From a virus, in the IMG/VR virus record IMGVR_UViG_3300032240_001333, positions 17,265 to 81,264 of that record: DNA of 64,000 bases; one strand, written 5' to 3'. Of this stretch, positions 44,330-53,094 are shown piece by piece (the stretch's first letter is position 1; every line of letters begins with the position of its first letter). Below the pieces are notes generated by a model. That model was not told the origin of the DNA and ran no database searches. It saw only the letters and a list, made by a program, of their open reading frames with translations. Both the position numbers and the translations under genes were made by a program.

Positions 44330-46264
44330 ATGTCAACATCTATTGAAAACCCATATGAAAATTTTATTGCGTTATCTCGTTATGCAAGATGGATACCAGA
44401 AGAGAATCGCAGAGAAACATGGAGTGAGACAGTAGATCGTTATTTTTCTTTTATGCTTGATCACTTATTTAAAGAGCATGCATATGAGCCATCATCAAAA
44501 TTAATTGCAGAATTAAAGCAAGCAGTATTAGATCGAAATGTAATGCCATCAATGAGATCAGTAATGACCGCTGGTGCAGCACTAGAAAGAGATCATGTTG
44601 CTGGATATAATTGTTCATTCGTACCAGTAGATAATCCAAGATCATTTGATGAGACTATGTATATTCTTATGTGTGGAACTGGTGTTGGATTTTCTGTTGA
44701 ATATAAATATGTTAATAAACTTCCTGCCATTCCAGAATCATTTGAAAAGTCATCAACAATAATTAACGTTGAAGATTCTAAGCAAGGATGGGCAAAAGCA
44801 TATCGTGAACTATTGGCACTCCTTTGGACGGGACAAATTCCATCAATTGATGTAAGCAAACTTCGTCCTGCAGGTGCAAGACTTAAAACAATGGGTGGTC
44901 GTTCATCTGGACCACAACCATTAATTAATCTTTTTGATTTTACAATTGCAAAATTTAAAAATGCAGCAGGTCGTCAACTTAAACCAATTGAGGCACATGA
45001 CATTATGTGCAAGATTGGTGAAATTGTAGTAGTTGGTGGAGTTCGCAGATCTGCAATGATTTCTTTGTCAAACATTAATGATATTGAAATGGCTCAAGCA
45101 AAATCTGGTAATTGGTGGGAAAATAATTCACAACGTGCATTGTCTAATAACTCAGTGGCCTATTCACGCAAACCAGAAATGGAACAATTTATAGCAGAAT
45201 GGAAATCTTTATATGATTCAAAATCAGGAGAACGTGGAATTTACAATGTTGCAGCAGCACAAAAACAAGCAGCTAAATATGGAAGACGGGATCCTGAAAT
45301 TCATTATGGAACCAACCCATGTTCAGAGATTATTCTACGTCCTTATCAGTTTTGTAATCTTTCAGAAGTCGTATTACGTGAAAAAGATAAAATTGAAGAT
45401 GTTGCAAATAAAGTCCGTCTTGCCACTATTTTAGGAACATGGCAATCAACATTAACAGATTTTAAATATCTTCGTAAAATTTGGAAAGATAATACAGAAG
45501 AAGAACGTTTATTAGGAGTTTCTTTAACTGGTCAATTTGGACATAAATTCTTTTCAGGTAAAGAAGATATTAATAAATTGGAACAAGTATTAATTGAACT
45601 TCGTGAGTCTGCAAGAAAAACAAATGCAGCAGAGGCTAAAAAAATTGGTATTCAAGAATCAGCAGCAATTACATGTGTTAAGCCTTCTGGAACCGTATCT
45701 CAATTAGTTGGAGTTTCATCTGGAATGCACCCATGGCACTCTGAACACTATATTCGTACAGTTCGTGGGGATAAAAAAGATCCTATTTCTACATTCTTAA
45801 AAGAAGTAGGAATTCCAGTAGAAGATGATGTAATGAAACCAAACGATACATATGTATTTTCATTTCCAGTAAAAGCACCAGAAGGTGCTATTGTTAGAAA
45901 TGATCTTACTGCAATTGATCATTTAAATACATGGTTAATTTATCAACGTGCATGGTGTGAGCATAAGCCATCAATTACAGTTTCTGTAAAAGAAGATGAG
46001 TGGATGGAAGTTGGAGCATGGGTATACAAGCATTTTGATGAGGTATCTGGAATTTCATTCCTACCACATTCAGATCACACATATAAGCAAGCACCTTATC
46101 AAGAAGTTTCCAAAGAAGAATATCTAGATCTTTTAGGTAAAATGCCTAAAGAAATTAGATGGGCAGATCTTTCATTTTATGAAACAGAAGATGGAACATC
46201 TGGAACTCAAACACTTGCATGTACTTCTGATGGAAATTGTGAAATTGTAGATATTTCAGCATAG
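44330..46264 (+). CDS. nrdJ: Class II (adenosylcobalamin) ribonucleotide reductase
   Basis: 644 residues of the monomeric RTPR type. C95 (YNCSF) and C342 (QFCNLSE) form the reducible pair and C331 in NPCSEI is the thiyl-radical Cys; the 11-residue spacing equals the Lactobacillus leichmannii enzyme. C-terminal C631/C637 (ACTSDGNC) would take electrons from thioredoxin. It makes deoxynucleotides from ribonucleotides using vitamin B12, without oxygen. No cobalamin riboswitch is visible in the 84-nt upstream region; RBS GAGGAAAAGG. Confidence 0.95.
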   Translation: MSTSIENPYENFIALSRYARWIPEENRRETWSETVDRYFSFMLDHLFKEHAYEPSSKLIAELKQAVLDRNVMPSMRSVMTAGAALERDHVAGYNCSFVPVDNPRSFDETMYILMCGTGVGFSVEYKYVNKLPAIPESFEKSSTIINVEDSKQGWAKAYRELLALLWTGQIPSIDVSKLRPAGARLKTMGGRSSGPQPLINLFDFTIAKFKNAAGRQLKPIEAHDIMCKIGEIVVVGGVRRSAMISLSNINDIEMAQAKSGNWWENNSQRALSNNSVAYSRKPEMEQFIAEWKSLYDSKSGERGIYNVAAAQKQAAKYGRRDPEIHYGTNPCSEIILRPYQFCNLSEVVLREKDKIEDVANKVRLATILGTWQSTLTDFKYLRKIWKDNTEEERLLGVSLTGQFGHKFFSGKEDINKLEQVLIELRESARKTNAAEAKKIGIQESAAITCVKPSGTVSQLVGVSSGMHPWHSEHYIRTVRGDKKDPISTFLKEVGIPVEDDVMKPNDTYVFSFPVKAPEGAIVRNDLTAIDHLNTWLIYQRAWCEHKPSITVSVKEDEWMEVGAWVYKHFDEVSGISFLPHSDHTYKQAPYQEVSKEEYLDLLGKMPKEIRWADLSFYETEDGTSGTQTLACTSDGNCEIVDISA

Positions 46265-46303
46265 TAGTATAATAGATAGTGGCGAAAGCCAAAAGGAGAT
46301 AAC

Positions 46304-46498
46304 ATGAACACATATACAGCACAAATACTAGCAGCACTAGGAACTTACGGAAGAGCATTCCTAGCAGCAGCTACAGCCTTATACATGACTGGAAATACAA
46401 ATCCAAAAGATTTAGTTGCAGCAGGAGTTGCAGCAATAGCTCCAGTTATTCTAAAGGCATTAAGTCCAAGTAATCAAGAATTTGGCTTCAAGAAGTAA
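46304..46498 (+). CDS. Small membrane protein, holin-like
   Basis: 64 residues, two hydrophobic segments (YGRAFLAAATALYMTGN and DLVAAGVAAIAPVILKAL) joined by TNPKD, ending LSPSNQEFGFKK. The pattern 'LGTYxRxFLAAxxALYMxGxTxPKDLxxAGxAAxxPxxLRxLxPxxxxFG' is common to small phage membrane proteins labelled holins. RBS AAAGGAG; terminator follows. Confidence 0.75.
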   Translation: MNTYTAQILAALGTYGRAFLAAATALYMTGNTNPKDLVAAGVAAIAPVILKALSPSNQEFGFKK

Positions 46499-46523
46499 AA
46501 TAAAGTAATACCAATTAGGATCG

Positions 46524-46553
46524 CTCCTATGCTAAAATGGGCATAGGAGTTTT
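46524..46553 (+). terminator. Rho-independent terminator
   Basis: CTCCTATGC (46524-46532) pairs with GCATAGGAG (46541-46549), then TTTTCC. Confidence 0.9.
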
Positions 46554-46575
46554 CCTATTTTAGGAGATTTTGCAA

Positions 46576-46926
46576 ATGGCAGTAAACAAAAATTTTGAAG
46601 TAGATCAAAATACTACTTTCACCTTTCAGGTTCAATATACCTTAGAGGATGAAGTAACGCCTATTAATTTAACTGGTGCAACAGCAAAGATGCAAGTTAG
46701 AAATACACAAGGTGGAGATAAACTAGCTTTTACTTTAACATCACCTTCTGGCGGTATTACAATTAATGGATCAACTGGTACATTAACAATTAAAATGACA
46801 CCTACTCAAACTAATAAATTATTTTATCCAAAATCTGCCTATGACATTATGGTCGTCGATTCTAATGGGAATAAAATAAAACTCCTAGAGGGTTTTATGA
46901 CACTCAGTAGATCGGTAACCATATAA
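46576..46926 (+). CDS. Phage structural protein, BppU/Ig-like
   Basis: 116 residues: MAVNKNFEVDQNTTFTFQVQYT, PINLTGATAKMQVRNTQGG, GGITINGSTGTLTIKMT, YDIMVVDSNGNKIKLLEGFMTLSRSVTI. This is the pattern of small phage baseplate or tail proteins (BppU N-terminal-like). TAGGAG RBS selects the ATG at 46576. Its first residues (VNKNF) resemble the starts of the 47857 and 50139 fibres. Confidence 0.78.
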   Translation: MAVNKNFEVDQNTTFTFQVQYTLEDEVTPINLTGATAKMQVRNTQGGDKLAFTLTSPSGGITINGSTGTLTIKMTPTQTNKLFYPKSAYDIMVVDSNGNKIKLLEGFMTLSRSVTI

Positions 46927-47213
46927 TGTCTGAAAAAGTAATAGTAACCGAATTAAAAAATAAAGTAATTGTTTTATCTCCTGGACCTCAAGGTCCTAGA
47001 GGAAATACTATTTTAAATGGCAACGGTGCTCCAGCAAATAATCTTGGAATACAGAATGATTTTTACATAGATAATCTTACTTCAAGATTTTATGGACCAA
47101 AACTTTCTGATTCAACATGGTCTGGCGCACATTCATTCTTACTTGCATCATCCGTAGTTCCAGATCACAGACATACATATGATGGTGAAATTGATGAAAC
47201 ATATGTTCCATAA
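46926..47213 (+). CDS. Short GPQGPRG adaptor of the fibre cluster
   Basis: 95 residues: strand-rich start, one short collagen-like GPQGPRG stretch, then NDFYIDNLTSRFYGPK, a motif typical of phage fibre connectors. Coupled to the previous gene by a one-base overlap. Confidence 0.68.
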   Translation: MSEKVIVTELKNKVIVLSPGPQGPRGNTILNGNGAPANNLGIQNDFYIDNLTSRFYGPKLSDSTWSGAHSFLLASSVVPDHRHTYDGEIDETYVP

Positions 47214-47274
47214 TTTTAGGCAATTATAAATATTGACTGATATAATTAGATGAAGTCATAATTTCGAGGTAAAC

Positions 47275-47832
47275 ATGGCAATAAACTTTCCAGAATCATT
47301 AGATCAATTATCAAATCCAAATGCAACTGATTCATTAAGTAATCCTTCGCACTCTGAACAACACAGAAATGCAAATGATGCAATTGAAGCATTGCAAACA
47401 AAAGTTGGCATTGATGGATCTGAAGATGAAAACTCATTAGATTACAAAATTACAGATATTATTTCTCAATTAGGTAGTCTAGGCAACAATACAGACACTA
47501 TTCAAACATTATTAGGACTTGAAGGAAATAATGATTTAACAGTAACTGGAATTGAGAACAAAACAACACTTGATTCATTTAACAAAACACAATATAGAGT
47601 AGTCAAGTATATTCTATCTATATCAAAGGGATCAGAATACTATACATCTGAGTTGTCCGTTTTAAATGATGGAGCAAACATAAACCTTTCAGAATCTAAT
47701 GTAATATCAAATACCAATACTACATTAGCAATAGTCACATTTGAAGAAAATTCAGGTATAATTAACTTATGCGTAACTCCCACCAGTACTGCGGTAACCG
47801 CCAGATACTATAGGACTGCGCTTAAGGCATAA
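47275..47832 (+). CDS. Fibre-cluster protein
   Basis: 185 residues. FPESLDQLSNPNATDSLSNPSHSEQHRNANDAIEALQTKVGIDGS is a widespread phage tail/fibre start module (NDAIEALQxKVG), followed by a beta-rich C-terminus. TATAAT at 47241; RBS GAGG. Confidence 0.75.
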   Translation: MAINFPESLDQLSNPNATDSLSNPSHSEQHRNANDAIEALQTKVGIDGSEDENSLDYKITDIISQLGSLGNNTDTIQTLLGLEGNNDLTVTGIENKTTLDSFNKTQYRVVKYILSISKGSEYYTSELSVLNDGANINLSESNVISNTNTTLAIVTFEENSGIINLCVTPTSTAVTARYYRTALKA

Positions 47833-47856
47833 AAAAAGCAATACAGGGAGATATAA

Positions 47857-50070
47857 ATGGCAACAGTAAATAAAAACTTTAGAATCAAAAATGGTTTAGT
47901 TGTTGAAGGATCAACAGGTACCATTAATGGTCAAAATATATTAACAGAGACAGGTTCAGATCAGTATATTCTGGATTTAATTGGCGGAGAAACATTAGTA
48001 AAATCAGTAAACTCTGCACAACTAGAAGTAAGTGTTGGTGGAGAACTTTCCGTAAAATCAAACGTATTTGATGCATACGGTGCAGCCTCTTCTGCACAAT
48101 CTGCAGCAGAATCTTATGCTGATGGCTTAGCATCTAATTATGATGCAGCTGGTTCAGCATCTACAGCAGAATCAAATGCTAAATCTTATGCTGATGGTCT
48201 AGCTTCAAACTACGACCCAGTAGGTGCTGCAAGTACTGCAGAATCAAATGCAAAGTCTTATGCAGATGGTTTGGCTTCAAACTACGATGCAGCAGGATCT
48301 GCATCAACTGCAGAGTCAAATGCAAAGTCTTATGCAGATGGTTTGGCTTCAAACTACGATGCAGCAGGATCTGCATCAACTGCAGAATCAAATGCAAAGT
48401 CTTATGCAGATGGTTTGGCTTCAAACTACGATGCAGCAGGATCTGCATCAACTGCAGAGTCAAATGCTAAGAGCTATGCCGATGGCCTAGCTTCTAACTA
48501 TGATCCAGCAGGTGCTGCATCAACCGCAGAATCAAATGCAAAAAGTTATGCTGACGGACTTGCATCTAATTATGACCCAGCAGGTGCAGCCTCTTCTGCA
48601 CAATCTGCAGCAGAATCTTATGCAGATGGCGTTGCTGCTACAGCAGAGTCTAATGCAAAATCATATGCTGATGCAATAGCACAAGGTCTTGATGTTAAGG
48701 CTTCTGTAAAGGCAGCATATTCAACAAATCAATCTATATCTGATAGATTAGGATGGTCTAATAACGTAGATCGTGTTTTATTTTTTGGACAAGATAATCC
48801 TGCAGAAAATGGTATTTATACATATGCAGCAGGACAATGGAATAGAACAGAAGATGCTTCATTTGATCCTGGCTCAGGACAAGGAACACTTACAAAAGGT
48901 TCTTTCGTATTTGTTGAAGGTGGAGATTATGCAGGACATGGTTATGTAGTATCAAATATTAATCTTGCGACTGGTGCCATTACTTGGACTCAGTTCTCTG
49001 AGACAGGTAACTATATCACATCTGTTTCATCAGAACTTGATGTTACAAGTGGATTGCTTTCAATTGGAACTACTCTTTCTAATAAGACCCTTGCTAATCC
49101 AGAAATCACAGTAGGTTCATCATCTGCTGGTCCTGACATGTCTGTGGCTGGATTTGTTACTTCTTGGGGAGGTGGACATCCAAATTGGATTTATGTTTAT
49201 TCTTCTGGTCCTTCATATGGACTAACTGATGGTACCTATAATGTAAACTTCTCAGGTGCAACTGGCGCTCATGCTGCAGCATTAAACGGTACACGAGTTG
49301 TTACTGTTGAAAGTGATGGCACAACACTTATTATTGAACTAGGTTCAAACTGGGGTGGTTGGGGAAGTTCATTTAGCGGTATCTGGGGAAGCAATGTAAA
49401 CACTTCAGTTGGTACATCTTTAACAGTCTCATCAACTGAACTTGGATACTTAGATGGAGTTACATCTAATATTCAGACTCAGTTAGATGGAAAAGATGCA
49501 TCAGGTGCTGCCGCTACCGCAGAATCAAATGCAAAGTCTTATGCAGATGGTTTGGCTTCAAACTACGATGCAGCAGGATCTGCTTCAACAGCAGAATCAA
49601 ATGCTAAGAGCTATGCTGACGGACTAGCATCTAACTATGATGCAGCAGGTGCAGCTTCACAAGCACTAACAGATGCTAATGACTACACAGATGGATACAT
49701 AGGAGCAGTTTTAGACGGATCAGAACCATTTACAGCAATTAATGTAAACTCTGTTTCATTACAAAAAGCAGTTCAAAGTTTAGTTGCTACAGCTCAAAAT
49801 GGATCATCTATGCTATCTTGGGCAAAGTCAGATTACGCATCAGCAAAGGCGTGGGTTAAGTTTGCAACAGCAACACACTCACAAATTTCAGAAATCTTAT
49901 TAACAACAGATGCATCAAACAACATAGCAATTACAGATTTTGCTGAGGTTGGGACAAATGGATCTCTTGGAACAATTACAGCTTCTTACCTTGCAGGTAA
50001 CATTGCAATTGAAGTAAATACTGTTTATGCAAATACAACAGTAACTGTAGTAGCAACATTAATTAAATAA
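47857..50070 (+). CDS. Large tail fibre with 24-residue repeats
   Basis: 737 residues. N-terminal NKNFR-KNGLVVEGSTGTINGQNIL connector, a rod of at least seven 24-residue repeats of YADGLASNYDAAGSASTAES type (about 87-254), then a beta domain with DVKASVKAAYSTNQ and DRVLFFGQDNPAENGIYTYAAG, two more repeats (about 562-610) and a C-terminal domain. The repeats suggest an extended coiled or helical rod. RBS GGGAG. Confidence 0.85.
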   Translation: MATVNKNFRIKNGLVVEGSTGTINGQNILTETGSDQYILDLIGGETLVKSVNSAQLEVSVGGELSVKSNVFDAYGAASSAQSAAESYADGLASNYDAAGSASTAESNAKSYADGLASNYDPVGAASTAESNAKSYADGLASNYDAAGSASTAESNAKSYADGLASNYDAAGSASTAESNAKSYADGLASNYDAAGSASTAESNAKSYADGLASNYDPAGAASTAESNAKSYADGLASNYDPAGAASSAQSAAESYADGVAATAESNAKSYADAIAQGLDVKASVKAAYSTNQSISDRLGWSNNVDRVLFFGQDNPAENGIYTYAAGQWNRTEDASFDPGSGQGTLTKGSFVFVEGGDYAGHGYVVSNINLATGAITWTQFSETGNYITSVSSELDVTSGLLSIGTTLSNKTLANPEITVGSSSAGPDMSVAGFVTSWGGGHPNWIYVYSSGPSYGLTDGTYNVNFSGATGAHAAALNGTRVVTVESDGTTLIIELGSNWGGWGSSFSGIWGSNVNTSVGTSLTVSSTELGYLDGVTSNIQTQLDGKDASGAAATAESNAKSYADGLASNYDAAGSASTAESNAKSYADGLASNYDAAGAASQALTDANDYTDGYIGAVLDGSEPFTAINVNSVSLQKAVQSLVATAQNGSSMLSWAKSDYASAKAWVKFATATHSQISEILLTTDASNNIAITDFAEVGTNGSLGTITASYLAGNIAIEVNTVYANTTVTVVATLIK
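48114..48617 (+). repeat. Seven tandem 72-bp repeats inside the fibre gene
   Basis: Units start at 48114, 48186, 48258, 48330, 48402, 48474 and 48546, with a shorter variant after 48618; two more start at 49540 and 49612. Several neighbours are nearly identical, so the number of units can change by recombination. Confidence 0.88.
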
Positions 50071-50138
50071 TTAAATAAAAGGCCAGGGGGGAGCCTGAAT
50101 CTCCCCAACAAAAACAATTAGGGGATATGTGAACTTAA

Positions 50139-50498
50139 ATGTCAACAACAAATAAAAATTTTAAAGTTAAAAATGGTCTCAATGTAGGCGGAACTGCCAC
50201 ATTTGATACAGACATAGTATTAGGTTCAGCCCCTATTTCTTTTGATACACAAACAAACAGATTAAAAATTCAAATAAATGGAACATGGACTCCTGTAGCA
50301 TTTTTAGGAGATGTTCCAGATTTAACAAATATGCTTACATTTATGGATATTGGTTTATCTATTGATTATAATGGACAACCAGTATACATTGTTCAAGGCA
50401 ATGGAATTACAATTTCTGGAGATAGTAAGTTTGTAGATGGTAATACACCTACACCTTATATTCCAGATTATATATTTGATTCTGGAGCTTTAGTTTAA
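50139..50498 (+). CDS. Fibre-cluster protein
   Basis: 119 residues sharing STTNKNFKVKNGLNVGGTATF with the 47857 start, followed by RLKIQINGTWTPVAFLGDVP and a beta-rich end. It may be a truncated or accessory fibre. A GGGGAG/CTCCCC inverted repeat (50086-50105) lies upstream. Confidence 0.72.
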   Translation: MSTTNKNFKVKNGLNVGGTATFDTDIVLGSAPISFDTQTNRLKIQINGTWTPVAFLGDVPDLTNMLTFMDIGLSIDYNGQPVYIVQGNGITISGDSKFVDGNTPTPYIPDYIFDSGALV

Positions 50499-50538
50499 AT
50501 AAAATAATGCTATACTTAGCAAATAAGGGGTAATAAAT

Positions 50539-53082
50539 ATGTCAACAGTAAGAATTCAAGTACGTCGAGGAACCGCAGATCAATGGTCTGACGTAAATCC
50601 AATCTTAGCAGCGGGAGAAATGGGTCTTGAATCCGACACAAACTTTATTAAGTTTGGTAATGGCACAAGTCACTGGCTTGATCTTGCATATGCCAACGAG
50701 CCACTTTCAGATTTACAAAATACATTAGCAGATTATGTATTAGTTGCAGATGTAGGAAATGCAGGCGGACCTGCTAAATTAGATGCAGATGGAAATTTAT
50801 TAATTCCTAAATCAAGCATTATCCTAGAAGGATCATCAGCAGATGCTTATGAAACAACTTTAACAGTAACAAATCCTACAGCAGATAGAACGATTACAAT
50901 TCCAAATGCTTCAGGTACAGTAGCTTTAACATCAGATTTAAATGCATATGCAACAACACAAGCATTAAATTCCGTAGTTGCATCATTAAATATTCACCAA
51001 GCAGCAGATGTTGCTACAACAGAAGCACTTGCTGCTACATATGCAGCAGGAACATCAGATTTGCATGGCGGAACAGGTATTGGCGCAAAACTAACAATGA
51101 ACGCCAATGGCGTATTAGTAATTGATGGATATACAGTTAGATTATACGATAGAATATTAGTAAAAAACCAATCAGATTTAAAACAAAATGGTATATATGA
51201 AGTAACAAGACTTGGCACCTCATCAGTAGTAGCAATTCTTACAAGATCTATAGATTATAATAATTCATTAGATCAAATACCAGGAGATGTTGCTAAAGGT
51301 GACGTTATTTTTGTAAGCAATGGAACAACTAATGCATTAAAACAATTTTCACAAATAAGTGAAGGAACCAATACAGATCAAACTGTTAAAATTGGAATTG
51401 ATAATATTGAATTTACTCAAATTTCAGGAACTGCTACATTAAAAGAAGGAACTGGTATCACTATATCAGGAGATACAATTTCTGTAAATAGTACAGTATT
51501 TCTTTCAGTAGCAAATGCACAATCAACATATTTAACACCAGGAACTGCAGCTAGCACTTACTTAGCACAAACAGACGCAGCATCAACATATTTAACATCA
51601 ACAAATGCAGCTAATACTTATTTAACACAAACAAATGCTGGTACAACATATTTTGCAAAAAATACAACTGCAATTGCAAATTCAAATATAGCTTCAAATG
51701 CAGCAATTGATAAAAATAAAATTTCTGGAGTTGCTGTAACGCAAGCAGATTCTGGTACTGTAACAAATACAATGCTTGCTGGATCTATTGCTAATGATAA
51801 ACTTGCAGGATCAATTGCTAATAATAAATTAGCAAATTCAACAATTTCAGGTAAATCACTAGGTTCTAATTTAGATACATTAACAATTGGAACTGGTTTA
51901 AGTGGAACTTCCTATAATGGTGGATCAGCAACAACAATTGCAGTAGATTCAACAATTGCTACCAAGACATATGCAGACACAGCAGTATCTACACATTCAT
52001 CATCTACAACATCTGTTCATGGAATTTCAGATACTTCCGCATTAGCTACAAAAACATATGCTGATTCAGCAGTATCTACTCATTCGTCTGCCACAACAAA
52101 TATTCATGGTATAACAAATACAGCAGATTTATTATTAAAATCTGGTGGAACAATGACAGGTGCATTAACATTGTCAGGAGCACCAACATCCGATCTTCAT
52201 GCAGCAACAAAGCAATATGTTGACGGCATATCAGCAGGAATTAATTTCCATGCAGCAGTAAAAGCAGCAACTACAACTAATTTATCTGCTAATTATAGCA
52301 ATGGTACAAATGGTTATGGTGCAACCCTTACTGCTGATACTAACCGTGCATTTACAACACTTGATGGTGTTTCATCATGGTCAGTTGAAGAAAGAATTCT
52401 TGTTAAAGATCAAACAACTGCAACACAAAATGGTATTTATACATTAACCACAGTTGGATCAGTATCCACCCCATGGGTATTGACTCGTGCAGTAGATGCT
52501 GATAATAATCCAGCGGGAGAACTTGCAACTGGAGACTTTTGTTTCGTAACAAATGGATCAACAAATATTTCTAAAGGATTTATTTTAAGTACAACAGGAA
52601 CTATTACAATTGGAACTACAAATATTAACTATACACAGTTTAATGCTTCTGAAGCAATTACTGCTGGTACAAATATTAGTAAGTCTGGATCAACAATATC
52701 TGTTGTAAATACTCCAACATTATCAGGAGTAACATTTTCAGATGGTACACAAACTAAAGAAGGTGTTCCTTCAAGAACTCCAATTATTTCAAAAACTGAA
52801 AACTATACTCTTACAAATCTATCTGAAAGAGATTCATTAATTGAGGTAGATTCAACAAGCCCTGTAACAATTACAATTCCAACAAATTCAGCAGTTGCAT
52901 TCCCTGTGGGAACAACACTAGATATACTTGGAGTTAATACAGGATTAATTACAATTGCAGGAGATACTGGCGTAACTGTAAATGCTACCCCAGGATTAAA
53001 ATTACGTACTCAATGGTCATCATGTACATTATTTAAGCGTGGAGAAAATGCTTGGGTAGTATATGGTGATTTGAAGTCTTAA
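50539..53082 (+). CDS. Large tail fibre with hyaluronidase-type N-terminus
   Basis: 847 residues. MSTVRIQVRRGTADQWSDVNPILAAGEMGLESDTNFIKFGNGTSHW is the usual phage fibre start. Two repeats of an IHQAADVATTEALAATY / NFHAAVKAATTTNLSANY module, each with an IYEVT/GIYTLT strand pair, flank a region of TYLTxTNAAxTYL repeats. The last 60 residues (VTVNATPGLKLRTQWSSCTLFKRGENAWVVYG) match the end of the collagen-like fibre at 60238, so the two share a tip module. Confidence 0.83.
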   Translation: MSTVRIQVRRGTADQWSDVNPILAAGEMGLESDTNFIKFGNGTSHWLDLAYANEPLSDLQNTLADYVLVADVGNAGGPAKLDADGNLLIPKSSIILEGSSADAYETTLTVTNPTADRTITIPNASGTVALTSDLNAYATTQALNSVVASLNIHQAADVATTEALAATYAAGTSDLHGGTGIGAKLTMNANGVLVIDGYTVRLYDRILVKNQSDLKQNGIYEVTRLGTSSVVAILTRSIDYNNSLDQIPGDVAKGDVIFVSNGTTNALKQFSQISEGTNTDQTVKIGIDNIEFTQISGTATLKEGTGITISGDTISVNSTVFLSVANAQSTYLTPGTAASTYLAQTDAASTYLTSTNAANTYLTQTNAGTTYFAKNTTAIANSNIASNAAIDKNKISGVAVTQADSGTVTNTMLAGSIANDKLAGSIANNKLANSTISGKSLGSNLDTLTIGTGLSGTSYNGGSATTIAVDSTIATKTYADTAVSTHSSSTTSVHGISDTSALATKTYADSAVSTHSSATTNIHGITNTADLLLKSGGTMTGALTLSGAPTSDLHAATKQYVDGISAGINFHAAVKAATTTNLSANYSNGTNGYGATLTADTNRAFTTLDGVSSWSVEERILVKDQTTATQNGIYTLTTVGSVSTPWVLTRAVDADNNPAGELATGDFCFVTNGSTNISKGFILSTTGTITIGTTNINYTQFNASEAITAGTNISKSGSTISVVNTPTLSGVTFSDGTQTKEGVPSRTPIISKTENYTLTNLSERDSLIEVDSTSPVTITIPTNSAVAFPVGTTLDILGVNTGLITIAGDTGVTVNATPGLKLRTQWSSCTLFKRGENAWVVYGDLKS

Positions 53083-53094
53083 GGAGATAAATAA

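Noticed and set aside
48179-48490. Long open frames on both strands with HLHKTL or MQSLMQMVW repeats
   Set aside because: They are shadows of the 72-bp repeats of the fibre gene in other frames.
48114-48617. Regularly spaced repeats resembling a CRISPR array
   Set aside because: The unit is coding, multiple of three, without unique spacers or nearby cas genes.
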